64,000 nt of DNA from Emergomyces orientalis (Eukaryota; Ascomycota; Eurotiomycetes; Onygenales; Ajellomycetaceae). Position numbers and translations under genes: made by a program. The notes under the pieces are model-generated. The model did no database searches. It worked only from the letters and a program-made list of their open reading frames with translations, and was not told where the DNA came from. Shown here piece after piece: positions 11,657 through 24,423 of this stretch (position 1 is the stretch's first letter; every line of letters begins with the position of its first letter). The DNA is taken from the NCBI GenBank assembly GCA_002110485.1, contig MOWL01000069.1:806001-870000 (forward strand), given 5' to 3'.

Positions 11657-14600
11657 AGATGTTTCAGTGGCTGAATTTAAAGCTTGCTTTTCCTTTCTTG
11701 GAGACCAACTGATTGTGGTATGAAAATCCACAGATATGCTCACTTGCCATTTTCCTTTTCTGGAATGTTGCGTGCAATGGTGGGACTAGTAGTTTGTGCC
11801 ACATTGCTTCTTGCTATATATTTTTTCTACTCCTGGTTATATTTGGTGGCGCTGTGTTGATTGATATTTTCCTCTCCTTTTACTGGTCTCACGTGGTTGC
11901 AACATTCAAAAAATGGTTAAGTGAATATTACATGAACGGATTACGAAAAATGCTCTTGGTAAGCTTTTGTCGATTATCTGCCTTGTTCTTCTCTGAAGGC
12001 CGTCTTTTCTAATATTAACAGTGATAAAAAATATACCCAGAAGTAAGATTGATCATATACGAATATTCGTCGCTAGATGCAAAAAGGCCAGATGGAATTC
12101 ATTCGGGGCTAGTCGGGCGAGCCAATCACTTCCGGGCCCAACGCAGGCGAGGTGATTTACTAGAAAGATTTGAATCAATCCCTCGCTGGAATGTGCCATG
12201 ATGCAAGTGATTCCGCCCCAGTCAAAGTCAAGCCATTTTGAGTACACGGTGGCTCGTTGGTACGAAGATTATGAAAGAGGAGTTGTGTTCGGGTATTCGT
12301 CGCTGGCGATGACCTTTTCGAGATAAAGGTCAAGAAGAGGTTTAAGGTCGATATTCTGATAAAAATAGAGGGGTCGTGGGAGGAGGATTTGTTTCTGATA
12401 TATATATATTGTATTGAGGTGTGGAAAAATGAGCTCAGTGTTATATGCGTGCGAGTGAGGTAGTACTGGTAGTTCGTATGAAATTGGGGAGACAAGTGGG
12501 ATTAGAGTTTTTTTGTTTTCTTTTTTTTACTTTTTCTTTCTTTGAGAACGGAACGGAGTGTGGTCTATGATTGAGGATGTGGCAGATAGTTTTAGCAGAG
12601 TTATTATTTTGAGGAAGAAGATGGGATAGCAAGCTGAATGCGGTGGGTTTTCTTTATTAATTATTTATCATTACTATTTTAGTCTGAAATGGTTCGTTGT
12701 GTCTTAAGAGGAAGGAAGGCTTCCGTTCCGGCCTTTTGAGCTTCTCATTGCATTACCACTGCTTCTTACAGATACCGAGAGCCAAGCAAAAACTTTTCTT
12801 CCCAAGAATGAAAGATGAAAGAAAAAAAAGATTCTTGAGCTACAGATGAGAAGCTCATTTGCTTGGTTCAGAGGACGAGAGATGTAACTTACCTATCTAG
12901 TTCAAGGTATACAATTTTGATGGAATGTAAATTGATGTTATGTCAACTTGAAAATTCTCCGTTTTTTTAAATTAATTTTCTTATCTCTTTAATTCAGATT
13001 CTGTAGGTATATATATATATATAGGTATGAATGTTATATTTTATGTGTGACTAATGTGCCCCTTATACTATTTAACAAGAAACCAAGCAAGAGAAAAAAC
13101 CGAAATATTTTATAAAAAAATAAAAAAAACCTGACCCAACTAACTAGGCCGAAACAGAATCAATTATTCATTAGATGAGTGAGTGTAGAAAATATATACT
13201 GTTAATAATAAGTTTTTCGTCAGTTTGCCCCACGCACACACACTATCTCCCTCCCTGACCTTCATTCTTGCTGATTTTCTCTCTTTTGGTTTCCTAGTAT
13301 TTATTTATTTATTTATTCTTCTTGGTGGTGGTGGTCATCATCTTGAGATAAAGGGAGAAGAATATTTGTTTCTTTGAGATGATTAGTGGATGGGTCGATG
13401 GTTGAATTGGAGAAATGATGGTTTCACACATATTGTTAAACGAAGAGATGCGTGGAGTGGCGTGGCATGGGGTGGCGTGCTGTGTGATAATGCTGTGATC
13501 TTTTTGGGTTGAATGTATGTATACAAGTGTATGCGGTGATGATCGTGTGTGTAACGGGTATTGTTGATTTCTGGTGTTTTTGTTTTATCCCTTTGGAAGG
13601 GGAGAGAGGGTGGGGGGGGGGGATGTAAACATGGAGATAGACAATGTTCTGTCGTTATTGTGTTTCGAGAGTGTCTCTGTACTTGAATACGTACATACCC
13701 TAGAAGAAGAGATGCAGGCAAAGATGTCAGTAGAGATTCTATTTTTTCAAACTGGCCAACCATTAATTTGAGATCATGTCTTTGTCTTGTCTTTGGTGTT
13801 TGTCTTTGTCCTTTGGGCTTGAGCTTGGGCTTGGGCTTTGTTTGGGTTTCTGGTAAAATATCATAACCCCCACCCTAAAAAATAAGGACCGGGGGCGCGT
13901 GGGGTGGTTGGTTAGGGTGTGATATGATAACTTTCATCCCCTTCGATTTCGATTTCTTTCTTTTTCTTTGTTCTCCTCAGGTCTTTTCAGTTTCTATATT
14001 TGGTCATCATTCATACGCGAAAGCGAAGAGAAAAATGACACATGAAAGATCAGCAGAAAAACCGGTTCTCAGCAAGGGAAACCCTTGCCCCCCATGAAAC
14101 AAAAAGGGTTCAACCGACCGCTTCGTTTGCGGGCTACGCGGGGTTCTCAGGAATTCACCTGGACCTTCACTTTCTTAATCTTGCAGGGACTCGATCATGA
14201 CTGCAAAAAATATGAAAAAAGAGGATATAAAGAATTTTCCACCAAGAGAGCCGAAAAAGTCCACGATTCCCCAGTACAAGAAGAAAGAGATATTCTGGCA
14301 AACTCTCACTCTCCTCTCACCCCCAACAAATCCCTCTCCTGTTTCCTGTCTCTAGCTCTCGTTCGCGCGCAGTGATGTGGAAAAAAGTCTTGTTGTCCGC
14401 CACTGCCATTAGTTCCTCGAGTCCTCATGTAGCAAAGCAGACAGGAACTCCAGTGAAGTGGCGGTAAGTATTTTTTGTTGTTGTACACACAAAATTTTTC
14501 TTTTTTTTCTCCAGGGGATCTTTCATGACAACTTCATGACTGTCCTAGTAGTTTCGCTTGGGGGGCAGAAATCAGATCCCTCTTGCCAATAGTGTGTCCG

Positions 14601-15622
14601 CGACAGTCTATCCTCAAAAAGAGGACAGAGCGAAAAGAGGTAGAGAGAAGGAGAAGAAGAGAGAGATAGAGAGATAGAGGGGGGTGGGAGAGAGCCAGAA
14701 ATATCTCCGCCGGTTTAAGGGCTGCCTTGAAAAGCGAACGGGATTCCAAGACTACATAGTTTCAAAAACAATACATCCACTTTTCAGTCATAGAAGATAG
14801 ACGGGGTCATTCTTCCGAGAATCAAGAAGAAGAAGAAAAAGAAATACACCTCGCAAACATAGATGAAGCTTGTCGCGTCGACTTGTCCCTTCGCTTTGTT
14901 CTATGGGGGCGCGAGTACCGCGTCTCTCTGTGCATGTGCCAAAGCTCTTGCCTGGCGTTTTTGGTAGTCTGACCTTTTACCAGTTTCGCATCATAGGAGA
15001 TTTTTAGGGATGAAAGGGGGGCAGGTAGGTGGTAGGTGTGGGGATATATCTCTGCGGGGGAGGGGGGGAGCAAGCAATCAAGGGCGAGGGAGGGAGAGGA
15101 ACCGACTGACCTGAAGCTGAAACATTCGGTTCACAAGTTGCTACTAAAACGAGGTGTTTGTAATATCATCATAAAGCCAATTATACCAAAGGGTAACTTT
15201 TTCATTCTGGTAGTCTTGATTCTCGAGAACCCAGAGCATTCCGCATGTTATTGCACGATTCGATGTTGTTTGATATATTTGCAAGAATTCGCGGCGGCAA
15301 AAATAGTGGCCCAGGCGCCAAAGTTCTGCGCTAAGCCCAATCAGGACATGTGACAGAACGCCAGGCCAAATTGCGACAATAACTTTCTGGAGATTCCCCT
15401 GGGTGTTTGTTTGACTTTCCAACCAATGCAGATTTCCTAATACACTTCATTTTGGAGGTTAATGTCTTTATGATAATGATAAATCACATATTGTAAATCG
15501 TTATTTGACCACTAAACTCCTATTTGTTGAAGGGCGGGGGGGAAACAGCAATCCCAATTACCCTGTTTTATTTATCTACCTGCGCGGGGCGGAATTTATC
15601 ACCTCTTCAGCTTTCGCTGGCA
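11657..15622. other. Long intergenic region, no supported gene
   Basis: About 4 kb between PBP1 and the SCY1-like gene. It begins with the PBP1 3' UTR. The longest frame (minus, 13383-13763) is His/Thr/Pro-biased without a domain. Seen: TA repeats near 13009-13022, ATTT repeats near 13300, an 11-base G run at 13612-13622, and CT/GA-rich stretches at 14640-14680. Untranslated exons or non-coding RNA cannot be excluded. Confidence 0.55.
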
Positions 15623-18538
15623 ATGGATTTTCTAAAATCTGCTGTTGCTTCGGCTATTGCTAAGGGTAGCTCGTTTCCTTACAACTTCGGCGATCGGGTT
15701 GATAACAATGAGTCCATCTGGACACTTCACAATGGCACAAAGCGGGTATGGGTTTGGAACACGGCATATCAATCTGCCCTCATTGATTTCCCCGGGCTAA
15801 TCTAGCTATTTCGTGAACAATTTAGGAAGATGGATCTGCGTGCAGCATATTTACATTTGATATTGCAGCCAACAAATCCCGCCTACCACTCGCCAAAAAC
15901 GCTGTTCGCAAACATCGTACCCTCAGACACCCTGGAGTCATCAAAGTGTTGGAAACGATAGAGGTGGGGACACCCTTTTGTCTGATATTGAGATGCTATT
16001 TTCTTTTACGTTTCGACTACGGGAACAGGAAAGGTTGACGGAGGGCGTAGACAGACGCGAACATTTATATCGTGACCGAAAGAATCACTCCGCTTTCGTG
16101 GCCGGTAAAAAGGAGGAGCCTGAGCGAGGAGACCGCAAAATGGGGCCTATATGCAATTGCTGTGAGTTTTGCTGCTTAACGAAGTTACTCGTTTACTCGA
16201 AAACGTTTCGTTAATTCTAGGAACCTTGGTAGTCAACCCTTAAATTTATCAACGAAGATGCGTCATCGGTTCACGGCGCGGTCCGGGTCTCCTCTATATA
16301 CACAAGCGAAAGTGGGGAATGGAAGCTAGGCGGACTTGATATACTAAGCTCCATGAAGGAGGACGATGCTGTAATATACGTTCGTTTTACCTTTCTCTCT
16401 GGACGACACAAAATAGTGGTGATTAATATTGTGGCAGACATATGGTAGCCTCGTGCCGGATTCATCCCGTTATGCGCCTCCGGAAATTGCGAAAGGCGGC
16501 TGGGAAACTATCAAACGCAACCCACTACCCGCGACGGACTCGTACAATTTTGGGTGCCTTGTTTTCGAAGTTTTTAATGGCAGTTTTAGAGGGAACGACC
16601 AAGCAGGTCAAACTTCAAATGTCCCGCCAAGCATGCATCAAAGTTACAAGAGACTCATGAATCCCAACCCAAAATTGAGGCTCAGCGTGGCCCATTTCCT
16701 GGAACAAGGAAAACGCAGTGGTGGCTTCTTTGAAACTCCGTTGATTCGACTTACGCAGGATATTGAAAGTTTGGGATTGAAAAGTGAAGAGGAGAAGGAG
16801 GAATTTATTAAGTATTTCTACGTATCTTTTATAGAACCTAGATGGCCCGTTGTCTAATCCGGCTATTTTAGTGAACTCGATGAGCTATCAGATGATTTCC
16901 CGGAGGATTTCTTCAAAATGAAGGTCTTGCCTGAGCTGCTGAAATCTGTGGAGTTTGGTGGCGGAGGGCCGAAAGTTTTTGCGGCCATATTAAAGATCGG
17001 CACGAAACTCTCAGAAGAGGAGTATACAAACAAACTTATACCAGTTATTGTACGATTGTTTGGCAACCCAGACCGTGCTATGCGTGTTTACTTGCTTGAT
17101 AGCCTCCCTTTGATGATCCACCACCTCCCCCAGAGGATTGTTAATGACAAAATATTCCCCCAGATGGTATGTTTTACACAGTGGGAACGATAATACTAGG
17201 TATGTTTCTGGATATTAACCTCTGCTGTAGGTGACCGGTTTTACCGATATTGCTCCCGTTGTAAGGGAGCAGACTGTAAAAGCAGTGCTCACTGTCATCG
17301 AAAAACTCTCTGATCGCACCATTAATGGCGAATTGTTGCGATTTCTCGCCAAAACTGCCAATGACGAGCAGCCGGGGATCCGAACAAACACAACCATATG
17401 TCTTGGGAAAATCGCAAGGAACCTGGGACAAAGCGTAAGACATTTTCTCTGATCCCCCCTCCTCCCCAGCCATTGCTAATACCAAAACTTCTTATTTAGT
17501 CAAGAACCAAAGTCCTCACTGCCGCATTCAGTCGATCCCTAAGGGACCCGTTCGTCCATGCCAGAAACGCAGGTCTGCTCGCTCTAGGCGCAACTTTGGA
17601 TTTATTTACGGAGGAGGACTGTGCAACGAAATTGCTTCCTGCGATATGTCCCTCTTTATTAGACAAGGAGAAGTAAATATTACCAAGGGCAAATGCAAGA
17701 AGATATAATTTTAACTAACTAATACTATAGGCTTGTCCGCGATCAGGCTAACAAAACGCTTGATTTATATCTTCAGCGCATTCGCAAGTTCGGTGCGTCG
17801 TTGCCTGATACGGCTTTACCAGCCCAGAATCCATCAGATGCCCAGGCCGCAGGCTCTGCAAGAATGGGAACGCCAAATGACACGTCATGGGCGGGATGGG
17901 CAATTTCATCATTTACGAATAAGATAACTAGCGCTAAAGGTGAAATCGAGCCAACAACTAACGGCAATCAGTCCATTGCTGCACCTGCAATTCGATCCTC
18001 ATCAGTGCCACGTTCAGCGATATCGGCTCCATCAGTCGAACTCAACAAATCTAAAGAAGCCTTGCGTCCCGGCGTACCACACATTTCCCGAACCACATCT
18101 GAACCTCCACCTGAAGATTCCAGGTTGGAGCCTGAATCTGAAGAAGACGCCTTTGAGGCATGGGGAGCCATGGATGATGACGTTAACGAAGACGATGGTG
18201 AAGACACCTTTTTTGACGCCAAGAGATCTGCTTCTCCCAGCCGACCTACATCTGCCACTCACACCGCATATGATGACGGCGGAGAACCCGATTTTGCTGG
18301 CTGGCTAGCTGCCCAATCCAAAACAAAATCTAAAAAGCCATTACCTAAAGGGCTTTCCAAGTCAACCACGACAAAAGTTGCGGGTGCCACGAGGCTAACA
18401 AGCACATCGAAACCCTCCGTCTCAAGTAGTAAAAACTCGTCTGTAAAGGGTAAAGCGTCTTCCCAACCAGCTAAAACGATCGATACGAAACCGAAAGAAG
18501 ATCCGGCTGGGGATGATTGGGGGGATGCTTGGGACTGA
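15623..18538 (+). CDS. SCY1-like pseudokinase with HEAT repeats (CEX1/SCYL1 family)
   Basis: Family members work in COPI-dependent Golgi traffic and, as yeast Cex1, in nuclear tRNA export. Nine exons: 15623-15745, 15826-15963, 16051-16161, 16233-16379, 16438-16811, 16872-17166, 17231-17434, 17500-17672, 17731-18538; total 790 residues, every junction GT..AG and in frame. The kinase-like domain covers about 1-300. The catalytic-loop HRD position reads VHGAV and the DFG position GGLDI, so it should be catalytically dead. HEAT repeats cover about 300-545 (LDELSDDFPEDFF ... REQTVKAVL ... FVHARNAGLLALGATLDLF). The tail is acidic and Ser-rich and ends DDWGDAWD, a Trp-containing C-terminus that may bind COPI (inference). 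Intron 4 has the unusual donor GTTCGT. Confidence 0.93.
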
Positions 18539-18914
18539 TCTATTTCCATATGCTTTCTAATGAAAATATACCTACTTGCTCAAAGTCGCACCTGTTCGCA
18601 TGGTTCCTCCACACACAAATATATTGTATGACCACTCCAACCGTTCGTTAGCATTGGCGTCTTTGGTAACTGAATTTAAATCGGGTTTGAGTACAACTAG
18701 TGCGATTACTAAATTGAAAACTTGTGTGAAGTCTTGTTGCGGAATATATGTTCTGCCTATTAGCATAGGAGTATATTGTGACTCGACTGTATTCTTTTCC
18801 GTAGCTCCAGACGGGCATTTTAACCGAATCAAAGGATTTTCGTACTGTAGATCAGTTGGCAAAGAGGGTTTACCTGTATCACGAAAAGATATGAGCTATA
18901 AAAAATAAAGGGAG
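18539..18914. other. Short gap between SCY1-like gene and tRNA-Gly
   Basis: SCY1-like 3' UTR, then a minus frame at 18572-18862 (96 codons) with reasonable composition but no domain I recognise. It is too uncertain to call. Confidence 0.4.
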
Positions 18915-18932
18915 AAAAAAAAAATCAAAAAA
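18915..18932 (-). terminator. Pol III terminator of tRNA-Gly
   Basis: On the minus strand the tRNA 3' end is followed within 15 bases by T6 (18932-18927) and then T10 (18924-18915), the usual RNA polymerase III stop. Confidence 0.8.
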
Positions 18933-18944
18933 TATGATTTTTAA

Positions 18945-19061
18945 TGCATCATCCGTGAATCGAACACGGGCCTCATCGAGTTGGATCACGTGACTATCCA
19001 GGTCATTATGACATGGGGAGCCAAATGGCAACGATGAATTCTACCACTAGACCAATGATGC
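18945..19061 (-). tRNA. tRNA-Gly (anticodon GCC) with 46-nt intron
   Basis: The acceptor stem GCATCAT/ATGATGC pairs perfectly, with discriminator A at 18945. The D-arm GGTCTAGTGG, the T-arm CCGTGTTCGATTCACGG and the anticodon stem CATCG/CGATG are clear. The 5' exon is 19061-19026 (36 nt, ends TTGCCA) and the 3' exon 18979-18945 (35 nt), giving a mature 71-nt tRNA. The intron (19025-18980) sits one base 3' of the anticodon, the canonical place, and would need the tRNA splicing endonuclease. Confidence 0.95.
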
Positions 19062-19182
19062 TGGTTGTTGTGGTAGACGTTTAATTAGCACCCTTCATAT
19101 AGGCCTCCGTTTTTCGACCTCAGGTGCAAACGAATTGATCCCTCGCCTTCAATATCATACCAAGGTCAGGCTGCTGGGCGTA

Positions 19183-19220
19183 CACTTGAAAATGGTGTAA
19201 AAAAGTTGAGCATGACTTCA
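19183..19220 (+). repeat. Left terminal inverted repeat
   Basis: Matches the reverse complement of 25519-25557 at most positions with a single one-base gap; the TA target dinucleotide is at 19181-19182. Confidence 0.75.
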
Positions 19221-19616
19221 ATTTTTGGCTGGAAAAACCGTCAGCATGATTTAAAACACTGAATCATGATCTCATCTCATTAAAAATATGCAGACTAGTT
19301 ATATCTCATATTTTATTCACACATCATCTCTATTTTTCAATGAGATTTTTTTTTCATATATCTCAATGCCCTTATTCTATCTAACTCTAATCCTAACCTA
19401 ACACCTAACGTTAATCTAATCCTAGCCCTAATCTATGTACCTCTAACCTAGTGTTGAGATTGGTGAGAGTGTAGTTGTAATGCACTTACTACCATGATAC
19501 ATATCACCCACCTTATTTTCCCATCTTTATACTTAGTATCATGGTACCTCATTTCTCTGTATATATATATATCTCTTTATTACCCACTTCATTTCTATTC
19601 CTCTCTTCCTTTTCTC

Positions 19617-19633
19617 AGCGATTAGCTATTATT
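19617..19633 (+). repeat. LINE target-site duplication, left copy
   Basis: AGCGATTAGCTATTATT is identical to 25341-25357. The inner neighbour is ATTATTAT, which on the LINE strand is a short TAA-repeat tail. Confidence 0.8.
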
Positions 19634-20674
19634 ATTATTATATTATACACCACTTAATCTCAGGGATATGTGGGAAACTATCTATTTTATCTAACAAGAA
19701 AAACCATGCAATAAGAGAGCTTACTGCTGGATTAAAAATCTCATGCACTAATAAATGTATGCAACAGTTTCTGTGAGACTTTGAACTACCAGGGACCAGC
19801 AACTGCTGTCCTCAAGAAGAGAAGAGAATGAAATGAGAAAAGAAAGATTAAAAATAAAGAAAAATTACACTGAGCATTTTTGAAAATGCACCCGCGTGTG
19901 AGTGAGTGAGTGAAAGACATCAACTGTGCTCTGAAGCATAGAGAGTTGTGTCTTTAGCATGAGATGAGCATGGAGATGTGCTATAAGCACTGATTTTGCA
20001 TGATAAGCGCGCTTTCAGTGGTTTCAGCATGGTGTTTATTGAGATCTGCATATGCTTGATTGAGATGTGATAGATTGCTGCTTCTCTGTCTGATAGACAC
20101 TCAGTGTCTTTGTCAGTGAGAACTGTGATAGAATTCCCTGCTTGATTCATCATTTTGTTAGACAGTGTAGTTCTTCTTTGATATTCAATAGTCATTTCTT
20201 GTTGATTCTGCTCTCATGCAGCAGACTTCTGTGACTGTGCTGGAATCTATCACAGTGAACTATCACATGCATCACTGTTTCATTTGAATAGCCATATTCA
20301 CATGCTGGTGATGGGAAATCCGGTACTCATCTTTTATGTAGAAAGGCTGTCAGCCCTGTTTTCCCTGATCTTAGTTGAATTATCAGTGAGCTTCTGACCT
20401 TGTTTAGACCCTTGTGTCATTTCAGAATACTTTTGTCTGAGAATTGATCAAAGAGTTCATATCAGAAAAATACTCTAGCTCTTTATTATTTTCTTCATCT
20501 ACTCAGAATTTCTTTTCGCACCCATTCATTATGTGAGAAGTGCTGTATTACTGCTGAATTTATGCTTTGAGCAGTCTTTTACTTACTCTTTTTCACTCAA
20601 AGCTTCTCTCAATTTTCAGACAGACTGTCTGAATAAATCATCTTCTCAATGAGTCTTCTGTGCACTGTGTCTCT

Positions 20675-22240
20675 TTATCTGAGTTTGATTCTCACTGCTG
20701 TGCATGCCTCTTCAATTTGTGTTGCCATTCCAGAGGCCTTCAGTCGTTTTGTGGCGCGCGCCACAACTCCATCAAGATAGATGTTCAGGGGTGGTGTGTA
20801 TGTCTCTGCTTTCAGTGTGAATATTGATGTTGCTCTGTATGCTCCAGCTACTATTCTCAGGCATTCATTCTGTGTTCTGATTAGGCTCTCTGTGTGCTGT
20901 TTATTGCGCATGTGTCCTTCGCGCTTGATGCGCGGTTGATGCCATGCCAGTGCGCTGTAAGCTATAGCTGGCTGTATGACCATGTTGTATATTGTTCTAG
21001 CTTGATGTAGGGGGACTCCCCAGGTGGCCTGTGTTGTCTGTGATAGTGTTTTTATCTGTGACTTCATTTTTCCTGCTATAGCATCCATGTGACCTTTCCA
21101 TTGAAGCTTGAAATTCAGTCATACTCCTAGAACTCTCATCATCTTCTGTGACTTGATAACTTGCTGAAGCAGTCTCAGAGAGTGATTCAAGTTGAATCAA
21201 GTTCAGGCTCTAGTGAAGTGCATCAACTCATACTTCTGCAGAGCAAAAATAGCTTCATGTCTTTCTGCTCATTCTTCACATTCTGTGTGCACCTGTGTGA
21301 GCTGCGCGCAATTTGCTTCAGTTGATGGCCTGTATGCTATTATATTGACATCATTCACAAATTCTATGCAGCTCACTGATCTATTCAAGAGTGAGTATAT
21401 CTGGAGCAGTTTCTCATTGTAAAATAGAAAGAGAATGAGGAAGAGAGGTGATTCTTGTGATATTTCAGCTGAAATATTGAAGATCTCAGTTTCCTGTTCT
21501 TCAAATGTGAGCATGAATTGTCTATCTGACATAAATGAGTGTATTCACCCTGTCAGCTGTCTTGGTAGGCCCTTCATGTGAAGAATGTGTGTGAGTTGGT
21601 CTTTGAGCACTCTATCATAAGCTTCTGAGATGTTCAATGATAGAACTGTGATCACTGTGTCTGACTTCTTCCATGCTGTTCTAATTTGTGCTAGCAGTAG
21701 TGATACTGCTGTTTCAGTTGATCTGGCCCGCCTAGCACTCATCTGTTGAGATGGCAGTAGATTGAGTGTTTCTGCTAGCTGTCTGAGTTCCTGTGTGATG
21801 GCTGATTCTATTATTTTTCTCATTGTATTCAGTAGAGCAATGAGCCTCCATGCCTCTGCCTTTTGATAATCCCCTTTTCCTGGTTTTTTCAGTATCACTG
21901 TTTGAGCAATCTTGAATATCTCCAGGTAGTGTTCCCATTCCCAGCATGCCAGTGTGAGCTCTGTCATAGCCTTTGTGAAGCTTGGTCCCAGCATTTTCAG
22001 AAATTCATTGGAGACTCCATTGATATCCGATGCTTTGTTGCTTGATAGATGTGCTATGAGTGCAGTCATTTTCTTCTCTGTGATGTTTATTGTCTCTGTT
22101 GTTTTCAGTGGGTGTTCTGCCTCCTCCATGTCCCTGTTGTCACTGACTAGTGACAGGGGGAAGAATCTTTGTCTCAGAATCTTGACTTTATCATCAAAGA
22201 AATTGACTGATGGTAGATTTTCTCTGTCTTCTACTATCAA
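20675..22240 (-). pseudogene. LINE reverse transcriptase, broken
   Basis: Frame fragments give RT motifs in order: ILKKPGKGDY...AWRLIALLNT (about 21900), SLNISEAYDRV (about 21620), ISAEISQESPLFLILFLFYN (about 21430) and CIEFVNDVNIIAYRPSTEANC (about 21320), then a thumb-like part ARTIYNMVIQPAIAYSALAW (about 20950). Against the usual LINE patterns GIPQGSP and FxDD these read EISQESP and FVND, so a catalytic Asp is lost. A TGA follows QLTG where a Trp codon is normal. It is certainly inactive. Confidence 0.88.
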
Positions 22241-22289
22241 TGCTGAAATTCTTGGAGATTGTGCATGCTCATTGCTGCTTTGATGCTCT

Positions 22290-23500
22290 CATTTGGCCAT
22301 CTTTCATAGTAGCTTGGGCTTGAACTCTGTGCTGTGCATTAGTTCTCTGAAACTGTTTATTTTAGTCAGTTTAATCTCTCTGTTTCTCAGAGCTCAAGCT
22401 TTAATTATATCTGCTGCAGAGATGTTTCTGTCTTTCTTGACTTTTTTATATTGATTGACTGTCTCTGCTACTCGAGGGGACCATCATGACTGACTGTGTT
22501 GACTGTAGTTTGAGACTTTGACATGTTTTACTGCTAGATCTTTCACAAATTTGACAAGATATCTTGTATAGCTATTTATCTGATTTTTTGAAGTCAGTGC
22601 TCCTGGGCTTCTCAGTGTCTGGCAGTCCTGCGCTATCTGTTTCAGACAGAAGTGATGTCAAGTGCATCTTTTTCTGCTGCTATATAATGCTTTTAGCTCA
22701 AGAGTAGTTGCAATTGACATGTAATCTGATGCCATATTTGCTTCATGTTCTAGCTTGCAGCTGATCATTTGACTGTGCAGATCAGCAGATAAAAAGATTA
22801 GATTCACTGTGATGCTCTGACTTTCTCTATCTTATCAGATGATTGTGTCTTCTGGAGTTGCTAGATGTAGATTCAAGACACTGATTTAAGCATTGAGTTT
22901 TCAGATCATGACAAAGTTTTCTCTGACTCTGCTACCTCTTCAGAGAGTGTGATGTACATTAAAATCTTCAATCACTATAATATCTGCTTGATGTGTGTTT
23001 ATTTGAGTTTTCTGCATGTCTGATGCTTCCTCTGCACTCTCAGTTGTTGCTTGTTGCACATTTTCCTGATTTATTCATGATTCTAGCATTCTATCCGCTT
23101 CTTCAACCACCGCTTGGAGCTGATGAATGGGTGAGTCTGGTGGCATGATTGTGTAGCTTCCTGGTGGTGACGTGTACATGTTGATGATATTGATAGGCCC
23201 ACTCTCTGTCACTAGAGTAAGTATCAGTATATGAGTGAATATTGTGCTCACTCTTCAGATCTTGACTGTAATTCTCTTGTTAATTAGAAAGCACATCTTC
23301 ATGTCCTTCTGCTCCATGCCTGCTTGCCAGAATCCACAGTTGGCTGGACAGTGTGTGTCTGTTTTAGAGTGTTTTTGTATTCAGAGCTCTTGTATTGCAA
23401 TCATATCATAGTTTAATGCTATTTCAGGCTTTGTCAAAAGAGATCTCATAACCTTGTTTAACTTATACACATTATATTGTAAAATGACTAGTCTGTTCTT
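22290..23500 (-). pseudogene. LINE apurinic-like endonuclease, broken
   Basis: At about 23500-23450 the minus frame reads MKNRLVILQYNVYKLNKV, the usual start of a LINE endonuclease. It is followed by MIAIQEL, then a TGA in place of the expected Trp, and IQKHSKTDTHCPANCGFWQ. Further pieces follow with several stops. This is an EEP-family nickase remnant without a usable frame. Confidence 0.75.
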
Positions 23501-23898
23501 CATGATTCATTCATGTGATTATTCTGCAAGCTGCTGTTCTGTGTTGATGTCTTCAGTGTTACTGAATCACTTGCTGCTTGAATGAAGCTTGTCATAGCTT
23601 CTCATTGTTATGCTTCTGCTCTTGATACATCTGTTGATCTTTCTGCTCTTCGCGGGGATTCTATGAAGTTCTCATTCAGAGACCTGTTCTGTTTATATAG
23701 AAAGCTAAATTCATCTGCATCTGATACTTTTATATTGAAGTGCTTGAAGTGTTCAATCAGTGTTTCTTTAGCACTTTTGACTTTCAATCTTCTCTCTGAG
23801 CAGTTTGAGTGTCATGCTGCATGACTATCACTACAGTTACTGCACTTGAGTCTGCTGTCTTCTGCTGCTTCTTTGCAGGCCTTGTCATCATGATCTTT

Positions 23899-24423
23899 TT
23901 ATGTACAGTGACCACAGGTTTCCTCTCTTCTGCAGAAGCAAGCTATATGTCCATACTGTTGACACTTGTAGTATTGTGTGACCCTGGCCTCTCTGTGAAA
24001 TATTTCAACTGTGCAATATTCATTGCCTAGAATGAGTCCATTGTCCACCAGTGCATTGGCCTGGTGAGGTGCAGCAACATTGATGATTATACTGTCATGT
24101 GATTTCTGTTGTCTAATCATCATTTTGTCCATCTTGTGTATCAGTGTCTTGCAGCATAGTGCTGTATTCTGCTTGTAGATGCTCTCAATGATGTACTCAG
24201 AGCTGCTCCAGTCAATGACTCTCATAGAAGCATCTTTGACTAGTACTGCATACATCTCCCACTTCATGCGCGCTTTGTCTCCCCATTCACGCGTCCAGCT
24301 ATCATCTGCTGTGAGCTCTGCCTTGATGTTCTGTGTATCTGTCATCAAAATCATGTCTTCACTTGACATGTGTCTTGCTGTCATCACTTTGCTCTTGATT
24401 ATCTCTTTGATGGTCTCATTCAC
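23899..24423 (-). pseudogene. LINE ORF1-like nucleic-acid-binding protein, fragment
   Basis: A 174-codon stretch ends in two Cys/His knuckles (CQQYGHIACFC and CGHC), as in the ORF1/Gag proteins of fungal LINEs. The part before it (RMKWEMYAVLVKDASMRVIDW) fits the RNA-binding region. The N-terminus upstream is not intact. Confidence 0.75.

Noticed and set aside
13383..13763. 126-codon minus frame
   Set aside because: His/Thr/Pro-biased composition from simple GT-rich DNA, no domain and no splice context.
18572..18862. 96-codon minus frame between the SCY1-like gene and tRNA-Gly
   Set aside because: Acceptable composition, but it overlaps the expected 3' UTR and matches no family I know.
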